Part shown: one piece after another, positions 15,287-24,092 of the stretch
Position numbering within the stretch: position 1 is the stretch's first letter
Layout: each line of letters starts with the position of its first letter
Assembly (NCBI GenBank): GCA_963667715.1
Contig: OY763926.1
Coordinates: 1,984,001 to 2,048,000, forward strand
Length of the DNA: 64,000 bases
Direction of reading: 5' to 3'
Source of the DNA: JAFGDI01 sp963667715
GTDB taxonomy: Bacteria > Planctomycetota > Phycisphaerae > Sedimentisphaerales > SM23-30
Position numbers and translations under genes: made by a program
Notes under the pieces: generated by a model
The model's input: only the letters and a program-made list of their open reading frames with translations
What the model was told of the DNA's origin: nothing
The model's database searches: none

Positions 15287-17410
15287 TTGAAGCAGATGAA
15301 ATTTGACAAAGAGCATTTTATTAATCGAGAATTAAGCTGGCTGGCTTTTAATGAGCGAGTATTGGCCCAGTCGTTCAGGGAAGACCTGCCTTTATTGGAG
15401 CGGTTAAAATTTGCTGCGATATTCAGTTCAAATTTAGACGAATTTTATATGATACGTGTTGCTGGTATAAAACAGCAGGTAGCGGCAGAGGTTCGTAAGA
15501 AAGGTGTGGCGGGTATGAGTCCGCTGCAGCAGTTGTCAGAGATCAGCAGTGAAGTTCACCGATTGAGCGAAAGCCACAGCGAGTGTCTGGCGCAGCTGGT
15601 GGGGCGACTAGCGAAAAATGGAATAAAGCTGGCAAATCGGCAGGAGTGCGGCAGAGAATATCAGGAGTTTATGAAGGAATATTTCAGGTCGGATATAAAG
15701 CCAGTGGTTACGATAATGACCGTTAGCGAAGAGTCTGAGCTGCCATGGATGCCGGGCGGTCAGTTGAATATAATATTGAAGGTACGAGGTAATAATGAAC
15801 ATTCTCAGCTTGTCGATCAGGATAAGATAAGCTATGCGATTATTCCGCTGTTGCCGTCAGTGCCGAGGTTTGTTGTGGTATGTGATGAGAAGGATAAGAA
15901 AGTATTCATTCCGCAGGAAGAAGTGATATTTGCCAATATCCATGAACTTCTGCCAAACTATGATATTTTGTCGGCAGGTTATTTCAGGATAACACGCGAT
16001 GCAAATGTTGGTTTTCAGGATGATGATGCGGCAGATCTGCTAAGTACGGTAGAACAGGCTGTACGATCGCGCAGACGCAGGTGTCCGGTACGGCTTGAGG
16101 TGTCAGATGATCTGGATAAAGATATAGTTCAATGGCTGCATGAGACGCTGGAGCTGACAGAGCTTGATACTTATAGAGTACCTACGCTGATGAACGGTTC
16201 GGATGTTATGCGGATAAGTGCTATTAATGGTTTTGATAATCTAAAGATCCCAGACTGGCGGCCACGTCCGGCCCTGGAGCTGGCAGATTGTCATGATATA
16301 TTTGAGACTATGCGTGAGAAGGATGTATTACTATCACATCCGTATGAGTCTTTTGATCCGGTAGTCGAGCTGATCGAAAAAGCGGCAGATGATCCGGATG
16401 TACTGGCGATCAAGCAGACTTTGTACCGTACCAGCGGCGATTCACCGATAATAAAGGCCTTAGAGCGTGCGGCGGAATCTGGCAAGCAGGTAACGGTGGT
16501 GGTTGAGCTAAAAGCTCGATTCGATGAGCAGCAGAATGTTAAATGGGCTCGCCGGCTGGAGAGTTCCGGCTGTTTTGTTATTTATGGAGTGGCCGGCTAT
16601 AAGGTTCACTCTAAGGCTGTTCTGATAGTGCGAAGGGAGCAGGGTCATTTACAGCAATATGTGCACTTGGGGACAGGTAACTACCATGACAAGACAGCGA
16701 AGCTGTATTCTGATCTGGGATTGATGACGACAAATAGAGAGATCGCGTCTGATGTGTCCGCGTTTTTTAATCTGTTGACAGGTCTGTCAGAGCCGACACG
16801 CTGGAAGCAGCTGGCGGTGTCGCCGTTAAATATGAAGAAGAAATTTATCGAGCTGATAGATCGGGAGATCGCACTTTCAACGGCTAATAGTCCGGGGCGA
16901 ATAATTGCAAAGATGAACTCGCTGCAGGATAAGGAGATAATTGAGGCACTGTACCGAGCATCGGCGGCGGGTGTGAAGGTTCGGCTCAATATTCGTGGTA
17001 TATGTTGTCTGAGGCCCGGAGTAAAGGGAATATCAGAAAATATAAAGGTTATTTCTATAGTAGACAGATATCTGGAACATGCCCGTATATATTCGTTTGG
17101 CAATGCAGGTCGTCCGGAATATTATATATCCAGTGCGGACTGGATGACACGTAATCTTGATAAGCGTTTCGAGCTGCTTTCGCCGGTATTGGGGGCAAGG
17201 CAGCAGGAGCGAATAAAGAAGATGCTGGATATCTATTTTGCAGATGATGTGTCGGCGTGGAAGCTGAAGGCTGACGGGAGCTGGAAGGCACCGGGCAAAA
17301 CTGGCAAGATACGAGCTCAGCAAGAGATGTACGATGAGGTTAACAAGGCACTATCAAATACCAGAGTGAGTAAGTTTGTGCCGCTTACATCGCCGGGGGG
17401 CAATGATTAG
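15287..17410 (+). CDS. ppk1: Polyphosphate kinase 1
   Basis: A 707-residue polyphosphate kinase that reversibly transfers the gamma-phosphate of ATP to polyphosphate. The N-terminal FINRELSWLAFNERVLAQ is a hallmark. The phospholipase D-like catalytic domains contain the autophosphorylated histidine in GYKVHSKAVL (His441), VHLGTGNYHDKTAKLYSDLG, and the C-terminal SADWMTRNLDKRFEL. The start is uncertain: a TTG at 15287 has a GG-rich site about 10 bases upstream, while the first ATG is nine bases later at 15296 without a visible site. It forms an operon with ppx, giving opposing synthesis and breakdown of polyphosphate, used for phosphate storage and stress tolerance. Confidence 0.97.
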   Translation: MKQMKFDKEHFINRELSWLAFNERVLAQSFREDLPLLERLKFAAIFSSNLDEFYMIRVAGIKQQVAAEVRKKGVAGMSPLQQLSEISSEVHRLSESHSECLAQLVGRLAKNGIKLANRQECGREYQEFMKEYFRSDIKPVVTIMTVSEESELPWMPGGQLNIILKVRGNNEHSQLVDQDKISYAIIPLLPSVPRFVVVCDEKDKKVFIPQEEVIFANIHELLPNYDILSAGYFRITRDANVGFQDDDAADLLSTVEQAVRSRRRRCPVRLEVSDDLDKDIVQWLHETLELTELDTYRVPTLMNGSDVMRISAINGFDNLKIPDWRPRPALELADCHDIFETMREKDVLLSHPYESFDPVVELIEKAADDPDVLAIKQTLYRTSGDSPIIKALERAAESGKQVTVVVELKARFDEQQNVKWARRLESSGCFVIYGVAGYKVHSKAVLIVRREQGHLQQYVHLGTGNYHDKTAKLYSDLGLMTTNREIASDVSAFFNLLTGLSEPTRWKQLAVSPLNMKKKFIELIDREIALSTANSPGRIIAKMNSLQDKEIIEALYRASAAGVKVRLNIRGICCLRPGVKGISENIKVISIVDRYLEHARIYSFGNAGRPEYYISSADWMTRNLDKRFELLSPVLGARQQERIKKMLDIYFADDVSAWKLKADGSWKAPGKTGKIRAQQEMYDEVNKALSNTRVSKFVPLTSPGGND

Positions 17411-17431
17411 CGGTTGGGGGCTGTGAGCAGA

Positions 17432-18382
17432 TCAGGCGATGTGAAGTATTTCTTCTATGGTTTCGCCGAATTTTTCGGTGATCTGTTCCAGGGTAGGGAT
17501 AGACTCGATCGCACCGGGAACGGTAACGCTAAGTGCCGCCGCTTTGCAGGCGAGATCGGCCGAATATTCCAGAGAGCTGCCACAGGCAAGCGACCAGCAG
17601 AGAGCACCGGTGAAAACATCGCCAGCAGAGGTGGAGTCGATGGTTTTAACCTTTGGCGGTGCGATATGAACACTGCCGCTTGAGCAGGAGACCAGACAGC
17701 CCATGCCGCCGAGAGTAAGTACAACTGAGCGTACACCATCGTCGAGTATTGTTTCAGCGCATTTTCTGGCATCATCAACGGTGAGTATTTCCAGGCCGGT
17801 ATAATATTCTGCCTCGGTATCGTTCATTACCAGTACGGAGATATCTGAGTATAGATTATAATCGTAGGGCAGTGCCGGCGAGGAGTTTAGAACAACAGGT
17901 ACGCCAAACCGGGAGGCGGTGCCGATAGCGTATTCGAGTACACTATTATGAGTTTCGAGCTGACAGACCATAAGATCGGCTTCGGCAATGATCCCTTTAG
18001 CTTTTCTAACATCATCAACGGTAAGTTTTAGATTGGCGCCGGGGTGGTAGGCTTTGATATTATCGCCTTCGTAATCTACCATTACCAGACTGGTAGCGGT
18101 AGGTGCTTTGGCACGGGTGACTAATTCAGTATTAACTCCGCAGGCTTTCAGGCAGTTTATGACCATATCGCCATTGGCATCATTGCCAAGGCATCCGATA
18201 AAATGCGTATCACTACCGAGAATAGACATGGCAGCAGCCTGTGAGGCACCTTTGCCGGAGACGGATATGATCTTGTCCCGAGCTGGAACAGTTTCATTTA
18301 CTGATGGTATCTTGGGGCAATGAGCAATATGAGCGATCTCTCCGCCGCCAATAGTAACAATTCTAGGTTGTGAATTAAGCAT
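17432..18382 (-). CDS. PfkB/ribokinase-family carbohydrate kinase
   Basis: A 316-residue PfkB-family sugar kinase. The N-terminal substrate-binding signature appears as SGKGASQAAAMSILG near residue 42, close to ribokinase's GGKGANQAVAAARLG, and the C-terminal catalytic signature is DSTSAGDVFTGAL near residue 248, containing the presumed catalytic Asp in SAGD. PSVNETVPARD near the N-terminus and HPGANLKL also match ribokinase. The reaction would be ATP-dependent phosphorylation of ribose or a similar sugar; the exact sugar cannot be told from sequence. It converges with ppk1 (21 bp gap). The sodium/solute symporter gene lies upstream in the same direction and may supply the sugar. Confidence 0.88.
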   Translation of the reverse strand: MLNSQPRIVTIGGGEIAHIAHCPKIPSVNETVPARDKIISVSGKGASQAAAMSILGSDTHFIGCLGNDANGDMVINCLKACGVNTELVTRAKAPTATSLVMVDYEGDNIKAYHPGANLKLTVDDVRKAKGIIAEADLMVCQLETHNSVLEYAIGTASRFGVPVVLNSSPALPYDYNLYSDISVLVMNDTEAEYYTGLEILTVDDARKCAETILDDGVRSVVLTLGGMGCLVSCSSGSVHIAPPKVKTIDSTSAGDVFTGALCWSLACGSSLEYSADLACKAAALSVTVPGAIESIPTLEQITEKFGETIEEILHIA

Positions 18383-18748
18383 AAGTATCTCTTATTTCAG
18401 TAATTGAACTGTAATATGTTGTATTTCATAAATATTCGGGTAAAGGCCCGAAATAGAAAACTGTCTCCATTTCTGATATTCGTACTATTATTAAGCTGTC
18501 TTTAGTATATTATTTGGACCTATAACAATTGAAATGCCATAAGTAATATCGATGTAATTGAAGTGCCGATTTTAGCTATTATACATGAGCTGTGGTGTTA
18601 TATGCAAACTGAAAGTAGCGATTGTAAAGTTTGTAGGGAATGGGTAAATAGTAAATAAAAAATAAGCCATGATTCGATCGCTCGAAATCATGGCTTATGC
18701 CTTGAAAAATTATGATGTTAATACCAGTTATCGGTATTTGGTTTGTTA
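18383..18748. other. Intergenic region ribokinase / symporter
   Basis: These 366 bases contain the symporter terminator (18652-18698) and a small hairpin TTCGGG-TAAAGG-CCCGAA (18435-18452) in the leader side of the kinase gene. I see no open reading frame worth calling and no clear promoter. Confidence 0.6.
18652..18698 (-). terminator. Intrinsic terminator of the symporter gene
   Basis: A perfect 13-bp stem (18662-18674 with 18686-18698, ATAAGCCATGATT) with an 11-base interior. On the minus strand it is followed by a T-rich run complementary to the A-rich bases at 18652-18661. It lies about 50 bp after the symporter stop. Confidence 0.85.
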
Positions 18749-20491
18749 TTACCAGAAGTAGCAGTAGAAAACTGCAGTAATAGCGAGAATGATTGCTGTA
18801 TGGACGAGGTCCCATTTGTTCCAGCTTTGTTTGGTTTCAGCGAGCTGATCTTCGGTAGCAGTACCGAATACGAGTCCCTTGATCTTTTCAGGGTCTGGAG
18901 CCTTAGTCATCAGGCTGACAATAATCACAACGGCAATACAGAAGATAAGCATACCACCGCAGAAGAATAGCCAGTTCACATCGTAGAAGAGTTTGTAGAA
19001 CAAGCTGTCAACGCCGTTAGCGGCAGCCCAGGCTTTAACGTCATTACCTTGTCCGGCTTGTGTGGTATAATACACTTTGGCACCCAGACGAGTGAGGCCA
19101 ATGATCATACCTGAGAGCAGTCCCCACATGCCGCCGAGAGAGGAAGTTCTTTTCCATAGGATACCCATTAAGAATGCTGCGGCAATACCGGGAGCCAGTA
19201 CAGACTGAACATCCTGCAGGTAAGTATAAAGTACATCACCGATACTTTTCATAACCGGAATCCAAAGTATACCAAGAGCAACAATAACAACAGTAGCGAT
19301 ACGGCCGACAGTAACGAGCTGTTTCTGTGGAGTCTCAGGTTTGAACTTCTGATAGAAGTCGATAGTGAAGAGCATAGCAGAAGAGTTGAACAGAGACGCC
19401 AGCGAGCTCATAAGAGCCGCAAGAATACCGCAAACTACGAGTCCTTTAATACCAGCAGGAAGCAGAGTGGCTACCAGAGTAGGGAAAGCAGCGTCAGGTT
19501 CAGATAGTACGAACACGCTACCGCCAACCATGACATTTTTCTTAGCCATAGCAAAAGCGATCATACCAGGTATAAGGAACAGGAATACCGGAGTGAGCTT
19601 TAGATAAGCACCAAAGATCGCACCACGTCTTGCCTGCTGCTGATCTTTACCAGATAGAACACGCTGAACGATAAACTGATCGGTACACCAGTACCAGAAC
19701 CCGATAATAGAGGAACCAAGCAAAACGCCCAGCCATGGATAATCGGGGTCATTATTACTTCTAATGAGTTCGCCCATTGAATCGCCGTATTCATTGACAG
19801 GGGTTGCTCTGACAACTTCCATCATCTGATCCCAGCCGCCGAGTGATTTTAAGCCGAGTACGAGAATAACCAGTGATCCGACGAGCAGTATAGGAGTTTG
19901 CAGTACGGAAGTGTAAAGTACCGATTTCATACCACCGAGCACAGTGTAAAGGGCAGTGATGAGTACCAGACCGATAGCAGATATCCAGAAGAAGTCGATA
20001 CCGAAGAGTTCTTCGATGCCGAATACTTTTTGGAAAACCAGCCCGCCAGCATAAACGGTAACAGCAACCTTTGTCATAACATAACTGATCAAAGATATTA
20101 GTGATAGAATAGTTCTGGATTGAGAGTTGTATCTTTTCTCGAGGAACTCAGGCATGGTGAGAACCATACTGCGAGAGTAGAACGGTACAAAAGCCCAACC
20201 TAAGATAAGGATCATCCAGCCCTGTATTTCCCAGTGGGCCATAGCCATACCGCTGGAAGCACCAGCACCGGCGAGACCGATGAGATGTTCAGAACCGATA
20301 TTAGAAGCGAAGATAGATGCACCGATCGCAAGCCAGCCGGCATTACGTCCTGCGAGGAAGTAATCGTCAGAGGTCTCTTCTTTCTGCCTAGTAACCCAGA
20401 TGATTATGCCTACCATGGCAATAACGAAAAGCCCCAGAACTCCCCAGTCAAGTGACTCAAAAGCCGTTGCTGCAAGCATTGAATGGAACAT
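18749..20491 (-). CDS. Sodium:solute symporter, SSS family (SGLT-like)
   Basis: A 580-residue membrane protein with about 14 hydrophobic helices. FLAGRNAGWLAIGASIFASN and GSEHLIGLAGAGAS near residues 45-80 are typical of SGLT-type members of the SSS family, which couple inward sodium flow to uptake of sugars or related solutes. GFWYWCTDQFIVQRVLSG near residue 265 and SLASLFNSSAMLFTIDFY near 365 are the other conserved blocks; the latter contains the serines that bind sodium in vSGLT. AGGAG is 8 bases before the ATG. The gene stands alone with its own terminator. A sugar such as galactose, glucose or a pentose is the probable substrate, given the kinase downstream, but specificity is inferred. 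Confidence 0.93.
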   Translation of the reverse strand: MFHSMLAATAFESLDWGVLGLFVIAMVGIIIWVTRQKEETSDDYFLAGRNAGWLAIGASIFASNIGSEHLIGLAGAGASSGMAMAHWEIQGWMILILGWAFVPFYSRSMVLTMPEFLEKRYNSQSRTILSLISLISYVMTKVAVTVYAGGLVFQKVFGIEELFGIDFFWISAIGLVLITALYTVLGGMKSVLYTSVLQTPILLVGSLVILVLGLKSLGGWDQMMEVVRATPVNEYGDSMGELIRSNNDPDYPWLGVLLGSSIIGFWYWCTDQFIVQRVLSGKDQQQARRGAIFGAYLKLTPVFLFLIPGMIAFAMAKKNVMVGGSVFVLSEPDAAFPTLVATLLPAGIKGLVVCGILAALMSSLASLFNSSAMLFTIDFYQKFKPETPQKQLVTVGRIATVVIVALGILWIPVMKSIGDVLYTYLQDVQSVLAPGIAAAFLMGILWKRTSSLGGMWGLLSGMIIGLTRLGAKVYYTTQAGQGNDVKAWAAANGVDSLFYKLFYDVNWLFFCGGMLIFCIAVVIIVSLMTKAPDPEKIKGLVFGTATEDQLAETKQSWNKWDLVHTAIILAITAVFYCYFW

Positions 20492-20914
20492 CGCAATTAT
20501 CTCCTAAAAGAATAAATAAAAATACACAACTGCCTTAAACAAATAAACTTATCAATCACGGGTTAAAACCCTGATAATTTCAGAGATACAAAAAATGCAA
20601 TTAAACAGAAAAAAGTTAGATCAATATTTTGAATTATAGACATCTAATAAATCTCTGTCAATATGCACTTTACGTATTTTATATTAAACGGAAGTTAATA
20701 GAAGACCTTTTTACGTTAAAATGTAACCAACTTGCGCAAGGGTAAAGGACTTACGATGGCCGATGGGTAGAATTGTCCTGTTTTGAAAATGAAAATGAGC
20801 TTAAAAGATATTGGGTGTAAAAAAAGGTTAACAATTATCCAATTTGTAATTTTGAGGTTGGTTAGTAAAAAATATATGTAAAAAGCATGATAACAGGCAT
20901 TTTACTAGTATGAT

Positions 20915-20943
20915 TTGAAAAAAGGACTAAATTCTGGTATAAT
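20915..20943 (+). promoter_or_regulatory. Sigma70-type promoter for the 2-oxoacid:ferredoxin oxidoreductase operon
   Basis: TTGAAA at 20915-20920 and TATAAT at 20938-20943 with a 17-bp spacer. This would give a leader of about 220 bases before the ferredoxin gene. Confidence 0.65.
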
Positions 20944-21012
20944 CCCGCAAGAAATAAGTAATTTGTTATTTGACAAATAAATATATGTAAAGAAAATAGT
21001 GTTTTAATATTT

Positions 21013-21063
21013 AGGAATTATTGACAACATGCTTAAAGTTTTGAGCGGTAGTTAATAATTCCT
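21013..21063 (+). promoter_or_regulatory. Inverted repeat in the oxidoreductase operon leader
   Basis: AGGAATTATT (21013-21022) and AATAATTCCT (21054-21063) are perfect 10-bp complements with a 31-base interior. It could be an operator or an RNA hairpin in the leader; no U-run follows. Confidence 0.35.
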
Positions 21064-21171
21064 GAATTACTTTAAATGCAATTTTCTGGTTCTTCACACG
21101 CGAAGGTAAAGTGTAAAGGACGGTAAGAATGAAAAGCATGATGGCAATGGATTGTAAATGAAGGATGGATG

Positions 21172-21399
21172 ATGGCCAAGAAAAATAAAGCTTATCCAAA
21201 GATTAATGCTATTGAATGCAAGGCGTGTAAACGATGTGTATATGCCTGTCCGTTTAATTTATTGAGCCTGGGAGAGAAGATAAATGAACGAGGCTTTACC
21301 CCGGTGCAGTATATCGGAGAAGGCTGTACGGGCTGCGGCAATTGTTTTTATGCCTGCCCGGAAATGAATGTTATCGAAGTGTGTTGCGAAGAAGAATAA
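21172..21399 (+). CDS. 4Fe-4S ferredoxin subunit of 2-oxoacid:ferredoxin oxidoreductase (delta type)
   Basis: A 75-residue protein with two CxxCxxCxxxCP cluster motifs (CKACKRCVYACP and CTGCGNCFYACP), enough to bind two 4Fe-4S clusters. It is the first gene of the operon with the alpha and fused beta-gamma subunits, so it most likely serves as the delta (electron-transfer) subunit. Two adjacent ATGs at 21169 and 21172 are possible starts; I prefer 21172 because AAGGA at 21161-21165 is then 6 bases away. It is of normal length for this subunit. Confidence 0.92.
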   Translation: MAKKNKAYPKINAIECKACKRCVYACPFNLLSLGEKINERGFTPVQYIGEGCTGCGNCFYACPEMNVIEVCCEEE

Positions 21400-21493
21400 C
21401 ACCCTTTATTCCGTGTAATGTAAATAACAGGGCGGATATTGGATTTTAGATAGATTCAGACGGAATTGAATCTTTATTTTTAATGGAGCATTG

Positions 21494-22543
21494 ATGGCAA
21501 CTCAATTGATCAAAGGTAATGCTGCTGCGATAACAGGAGCATTATACGCTGGTTGTGATTGTTATTTCGGTTACCCGATAACACCTGCCAGCGAGATACT
21601 GCATGAGGCTTCTCAGCTGTTTCCCAAGCTGGGCAGGAAGTTTGTGCAGGCGGAGTCAGAGGAAGCGGCGATAAACATGGTTTATGGCGCAGCTTCAACT
21701 GGTCACCGGGTAATGACAGCATCATCAGGTCCGGGTATAAGTCTCAAGCAGGAGGCGATATCGTATATCGCTGGAGCAGAGCTACCTTGTGTGATCGTTG
21801 ATGTTATGCGTGCCGGGCCGGGACTGGGTAATATTGGTCCGGAACAGGGCGATTATTTTCAGGTGGTAAAAGGTGGCGGACACGGCTGTTACAAGAATAT
21901 CGTATTAGCACCAAATTCTGTGCAGGAAATGTGCGATATGACGATGAAGGCTTTTGATCTTGCCCATAAGTACCGTAATCCTGTCTTTGTGCTTGCAGAT
22001 GCGGTATTGGGTCAGATGATCGAACCGATCAAGTTTCCTGAGACGGCGGTAGAGCCTGTTGTTGATGAGAGCTGGGCGGTCTGTGGAACTAAAGCGACCA
22101 GTAAGAATTTAGTCACATCTATCTTTCTCGATTTTGATACTCTGGAGCAGTTGAATTTCAGACTCCAGGAGAAATATCGTACTATTCAGGAAAATGAAAC
22201 TGACTATGATTCATATATGCTTGATGATGCAGAGATCATTATCGTGGCTTATGGGATAATCAGCAGGATCGCATGTTCAGCGATCGAGATGGTACGCGAG
22301 AAGGGTATAAAAGCAGGTCTGTTCAGGCCGAAGACACTATTCCCGTTTGCAGGTGAGCAGTTGAAGGAAGTTGCCAAGGCTAACAATGCCAGAATATTGG
22401 TAGCGGAGCTAAGCTCGGGCCAGATGCTGGAGGATGTAAAGCTGGCGGTAGAATGTTCGGTGCCGGTTGAGTTGATTAATCGCTATGGTGGAAACCTGAT
22501 AACCATATCAGATCTGGCAGATAAACTTTGCTCTATGTCATGA
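21494..22543 (+). CDS. vorB: 2-oxoacid:ferredoxin oxidoreductase, alpha subunit (VorB type)
   Basis: A 349-residue alpha subunit. The N-terminal pyrimidine-binding domain has FGYPITPASEILHEA, QAESEEAAINMVYGAASTG and SSGPGISLKQEAISYIAGAE, as in VorB/KorA proteins, and domain II lies at about residues 240-340. The complex oxidatively decarboxylates a 2-oxoacid (2-oxoisovalerate, 2-oxoglutarate or similar) to its acyl-CoA with reduction of ferredoxin. Overall similarity, especially PCVIVDVMRAGPGLGNIGPEQGD, is closest to the 2-oxoisovalerate type, but the substrate is not certain. The ATG at 21494 has GGAG five bases upstream and is preferred over the TTG just before it. Confidence 0.9.
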   Translation: MATQLIKGNAAAITGALYAGCDCYFGYPITPASEILHEASQLFPKLGRKFVQAESEEAAINMVYGAASTGHRVMTASSGPGISLKQEAISYIAGAELPCVIVDVMRAGPGLGNIGPEQGDYFQVVKGGGHGCYKNIVLAPNSVQEMCDMTMKAFDLAHKYRNPVFVLADAVLGQMIEPIKFPETAVEPVVDESWAVCGTKATSKNLVTSIFLDFDTLEQLNFRLQEKYRTIQENETDYDSYMLDDAEIIIVAYGIISRIACSAIEMVREKGIKAGLFRPKTLFPFAGEQLKEVAKANNARILVAELSSGQMLEDVKLAVECSVPVELINRYGGNLITISDLADKLCSMS

Positions 22544-22597
22544 TAGAGAACAGGGGCGGCGATAGTCGGTTATATATCCCAATTTTGAGAATTGAAA

Positions 22598-24034
22598 ATG
22601 GAAAAAACATTATTTAAGAAGCCTGACTCTATGTTTGACGTTTATGAGCGTAAGGGCGGTTCGATACCGACCTCGACTCATTATTGTCCCGGCTGTGGTC
22701 ATGGCATAATACATAAACTTATTGGCGAAGCTGTTGACGATCTGGGTATTCGTGACCGGTGTGTTATGATCAGTCCGGTTGGTTGTGCAGTGTTTGGCTA
22801 TTATTACTTTGATTTTGGTAATGTTCAGGCGGCTCATGGCCGTGCCCCGGCAGTGGGAACCGGAATAAGCCGAGCGTGCGACGATGCGGTAGTAATCTCC
22901 TATCAGGGAGATGGCGATCTGGCCTCAATCGGGTTAAACGAGACGATCCAGGCAGCTAACCGCGGCGAGAAAATGGCGGTTATTTTTGTAAATAATACCG
23001 TTTATGGTATGACCGGCGGTCAGATGGCACCTACTACACTGGTGGGTGAGGTGACAGTTACTACGCCGGAAGGGCGTGATGTTGAGCAGGCAGGTCATCC
23101 GCTGCATATGTGTGAGATGTTGAGTACGCTCAAGAGCCCTGTTTATATCGAGCGGGTAGCGGTATCTGATATCAAGCATATACGCAAGGCACGAGCAGCG
23201 ATCCGTAAGGCATTAGAGATACAGCGTGATGGTAAGGGCTACGCCTTTGTTGAGCTATTGACGGTGTGCCCGGTGACAATGAAGCTGGATACGGCCCAGT
23301 CGGTTGATTTCATTAATGACCAGATGACCAAAGAGTTTCCGCTTGGAGTTTTTCTCGATCGAACAGAAGAGGCTGCACCGATCAAGCGTAAGCCAAGTGA
23401 TTATACCCTTGAAGCATTAAATGAGATATACAGTCATGACAGCAAGGCAATTGACGAGCCGGTATATGACCATGACTATGGAGCGATTTCGCTGCGAGCG
23501 TCAGGTTTTGGCGGTCAGGGTCTGTTGAGTATGGGGCTTATTCTGGCTCAGGCCGGGTGTAAGTCGCTGCGTCATGTGTCCTGGCTGCCTGCGTATGGGC
23601 CGGAGCAGCGAGGAGGTACTTCGAATTGCTCGGTAGTGGTGTCGGGTCAGGTGGTAGGGTCTCCGGCTTTTGTTCGCAGTGATGTGCTGGTAGCACTCAA
23701 TAAAGAGTCGCTGGTGAAGTTTACGCCGGAAGTGAAACCTGGCGGCATAGTATGCTATGATTCCAGTCTGAACGGATTTGATTTTCCAGATAATATCCAG
23801 ACATTTTCTGTGCCGGCGATGGAGATGAGCCAGGAAGCCGGTTTTGGCAAGGGTGCTAATACCTATATGCTTGGTATTCTTTGTGCACTGGATATATTCA
23901 AAATCGATATAGAGCTGTATAGAGAGTCAATACGTGATACATTTGCTGGTAACCAAAAGCTGATCGACGGCAATCTGCATATATTCGATCTGGCGGTGCA
24001 GTGGGCAAAGGATAATTTAGGAATTAGTAATTAG
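22598..24034 (+). CDS. 2-oxoacid:ferredoxin oxidoreductase, fused beta and gamma subunits
   Basis: A 478-residue fusion. Residues 1-260 are the thiamine-diphosphate-binding beta subunit: YCPGCGHGIIHK, then YQGDGDLASIGLNET and NNTVYGMTGGQMAPTT hold the cofactor and magnesium site. Residues about 295-478 are a gamma subunit: GFGGQGLLSMGLILAQAG and PAYGPEQRGGTSNCSVV. In many organisms these are separate genes; the fusion is in frame with a linker of about 30 residues and no sign of a frameshift. I start at the ATG at 22598 rather than an in-frame TTG at 22592. The last codons (GGA ATT AGT AAT TAG) are drawn from a heptamer repeat. Confidence 0.92.
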   Translation: MEKTLFKKPDSMFDVYERKGGSIPTSTHYCPGCGHGIIHKLIGEAVDDLGIRDRCVMISPVGCAVFGYYYFDFGNVQAAHGRAPAVGTGISRACDDAVVISYQGDGDLASIGLNETIQAANRGEKMAVIFVNNTVYGMTGGQMAPTTLVGEVTVTTPEGRDVEQAGHPLHMCEMLSTLKSPVYIERVAVSDIKHIRKARAAIRKALEIQRDGKGYAFVELLTVCPVTMKLDTAQSVDFINDQMTKEFPLGVFLDRTEEAAPIKRKPSDYTLEALNEIYSHDSKAIDEPVYDHDYGAISLRASGFGGQGLLSMGLILAQAGCKSLRHVSWLPAYGPEQRGGTSNCSVVVSGQVVGSPAFVRSDVLVALNKESLVKFTPEVKPGGIVCYDSSLNGFDFPDNIQTFSVPAMEMSQEAGFGKGANTYMLGILCALDIFKIDIELYRESIRDTFAGNQKLIDGNLHIFDLAVQWAKDNLGISN

Positions 24035-24080
24035 AAGTTAGAAATTCGAATTTAAGAATTAGGGAATTAGTTAGTTAATT
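24014..24080 (+). repeat. Heptamer repeat block, copy E
   Basis: Units such as GGAATTA, GTAATTA, GAAGTTA, GAAATTC, GAATTTA and GGAATTA run across the stop codon of the beta-gamma fusion and into the gap before the next gene. They are more degenerate than copy D and have no palindrome. Confidence 0.65.
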
Positions 24081-24092
24081 CATTTTATATAT

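Larger units (their letters stand above)
20492..21171. other. Long AT-rich divergent intergenic region (symporter / oxidoreductase operon)
   Basis: These 680 bases hold no convincing gene. On the plus strand there is a promoter at 20915-20943, an inverted repeat at 21013-21063, and a 10-codon open frame (21129-21161, MKSMMAMDCK) ending where the ferredoxin ribosome site begins. No known riboswitch fold was recognised. Confidence 0.6.
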
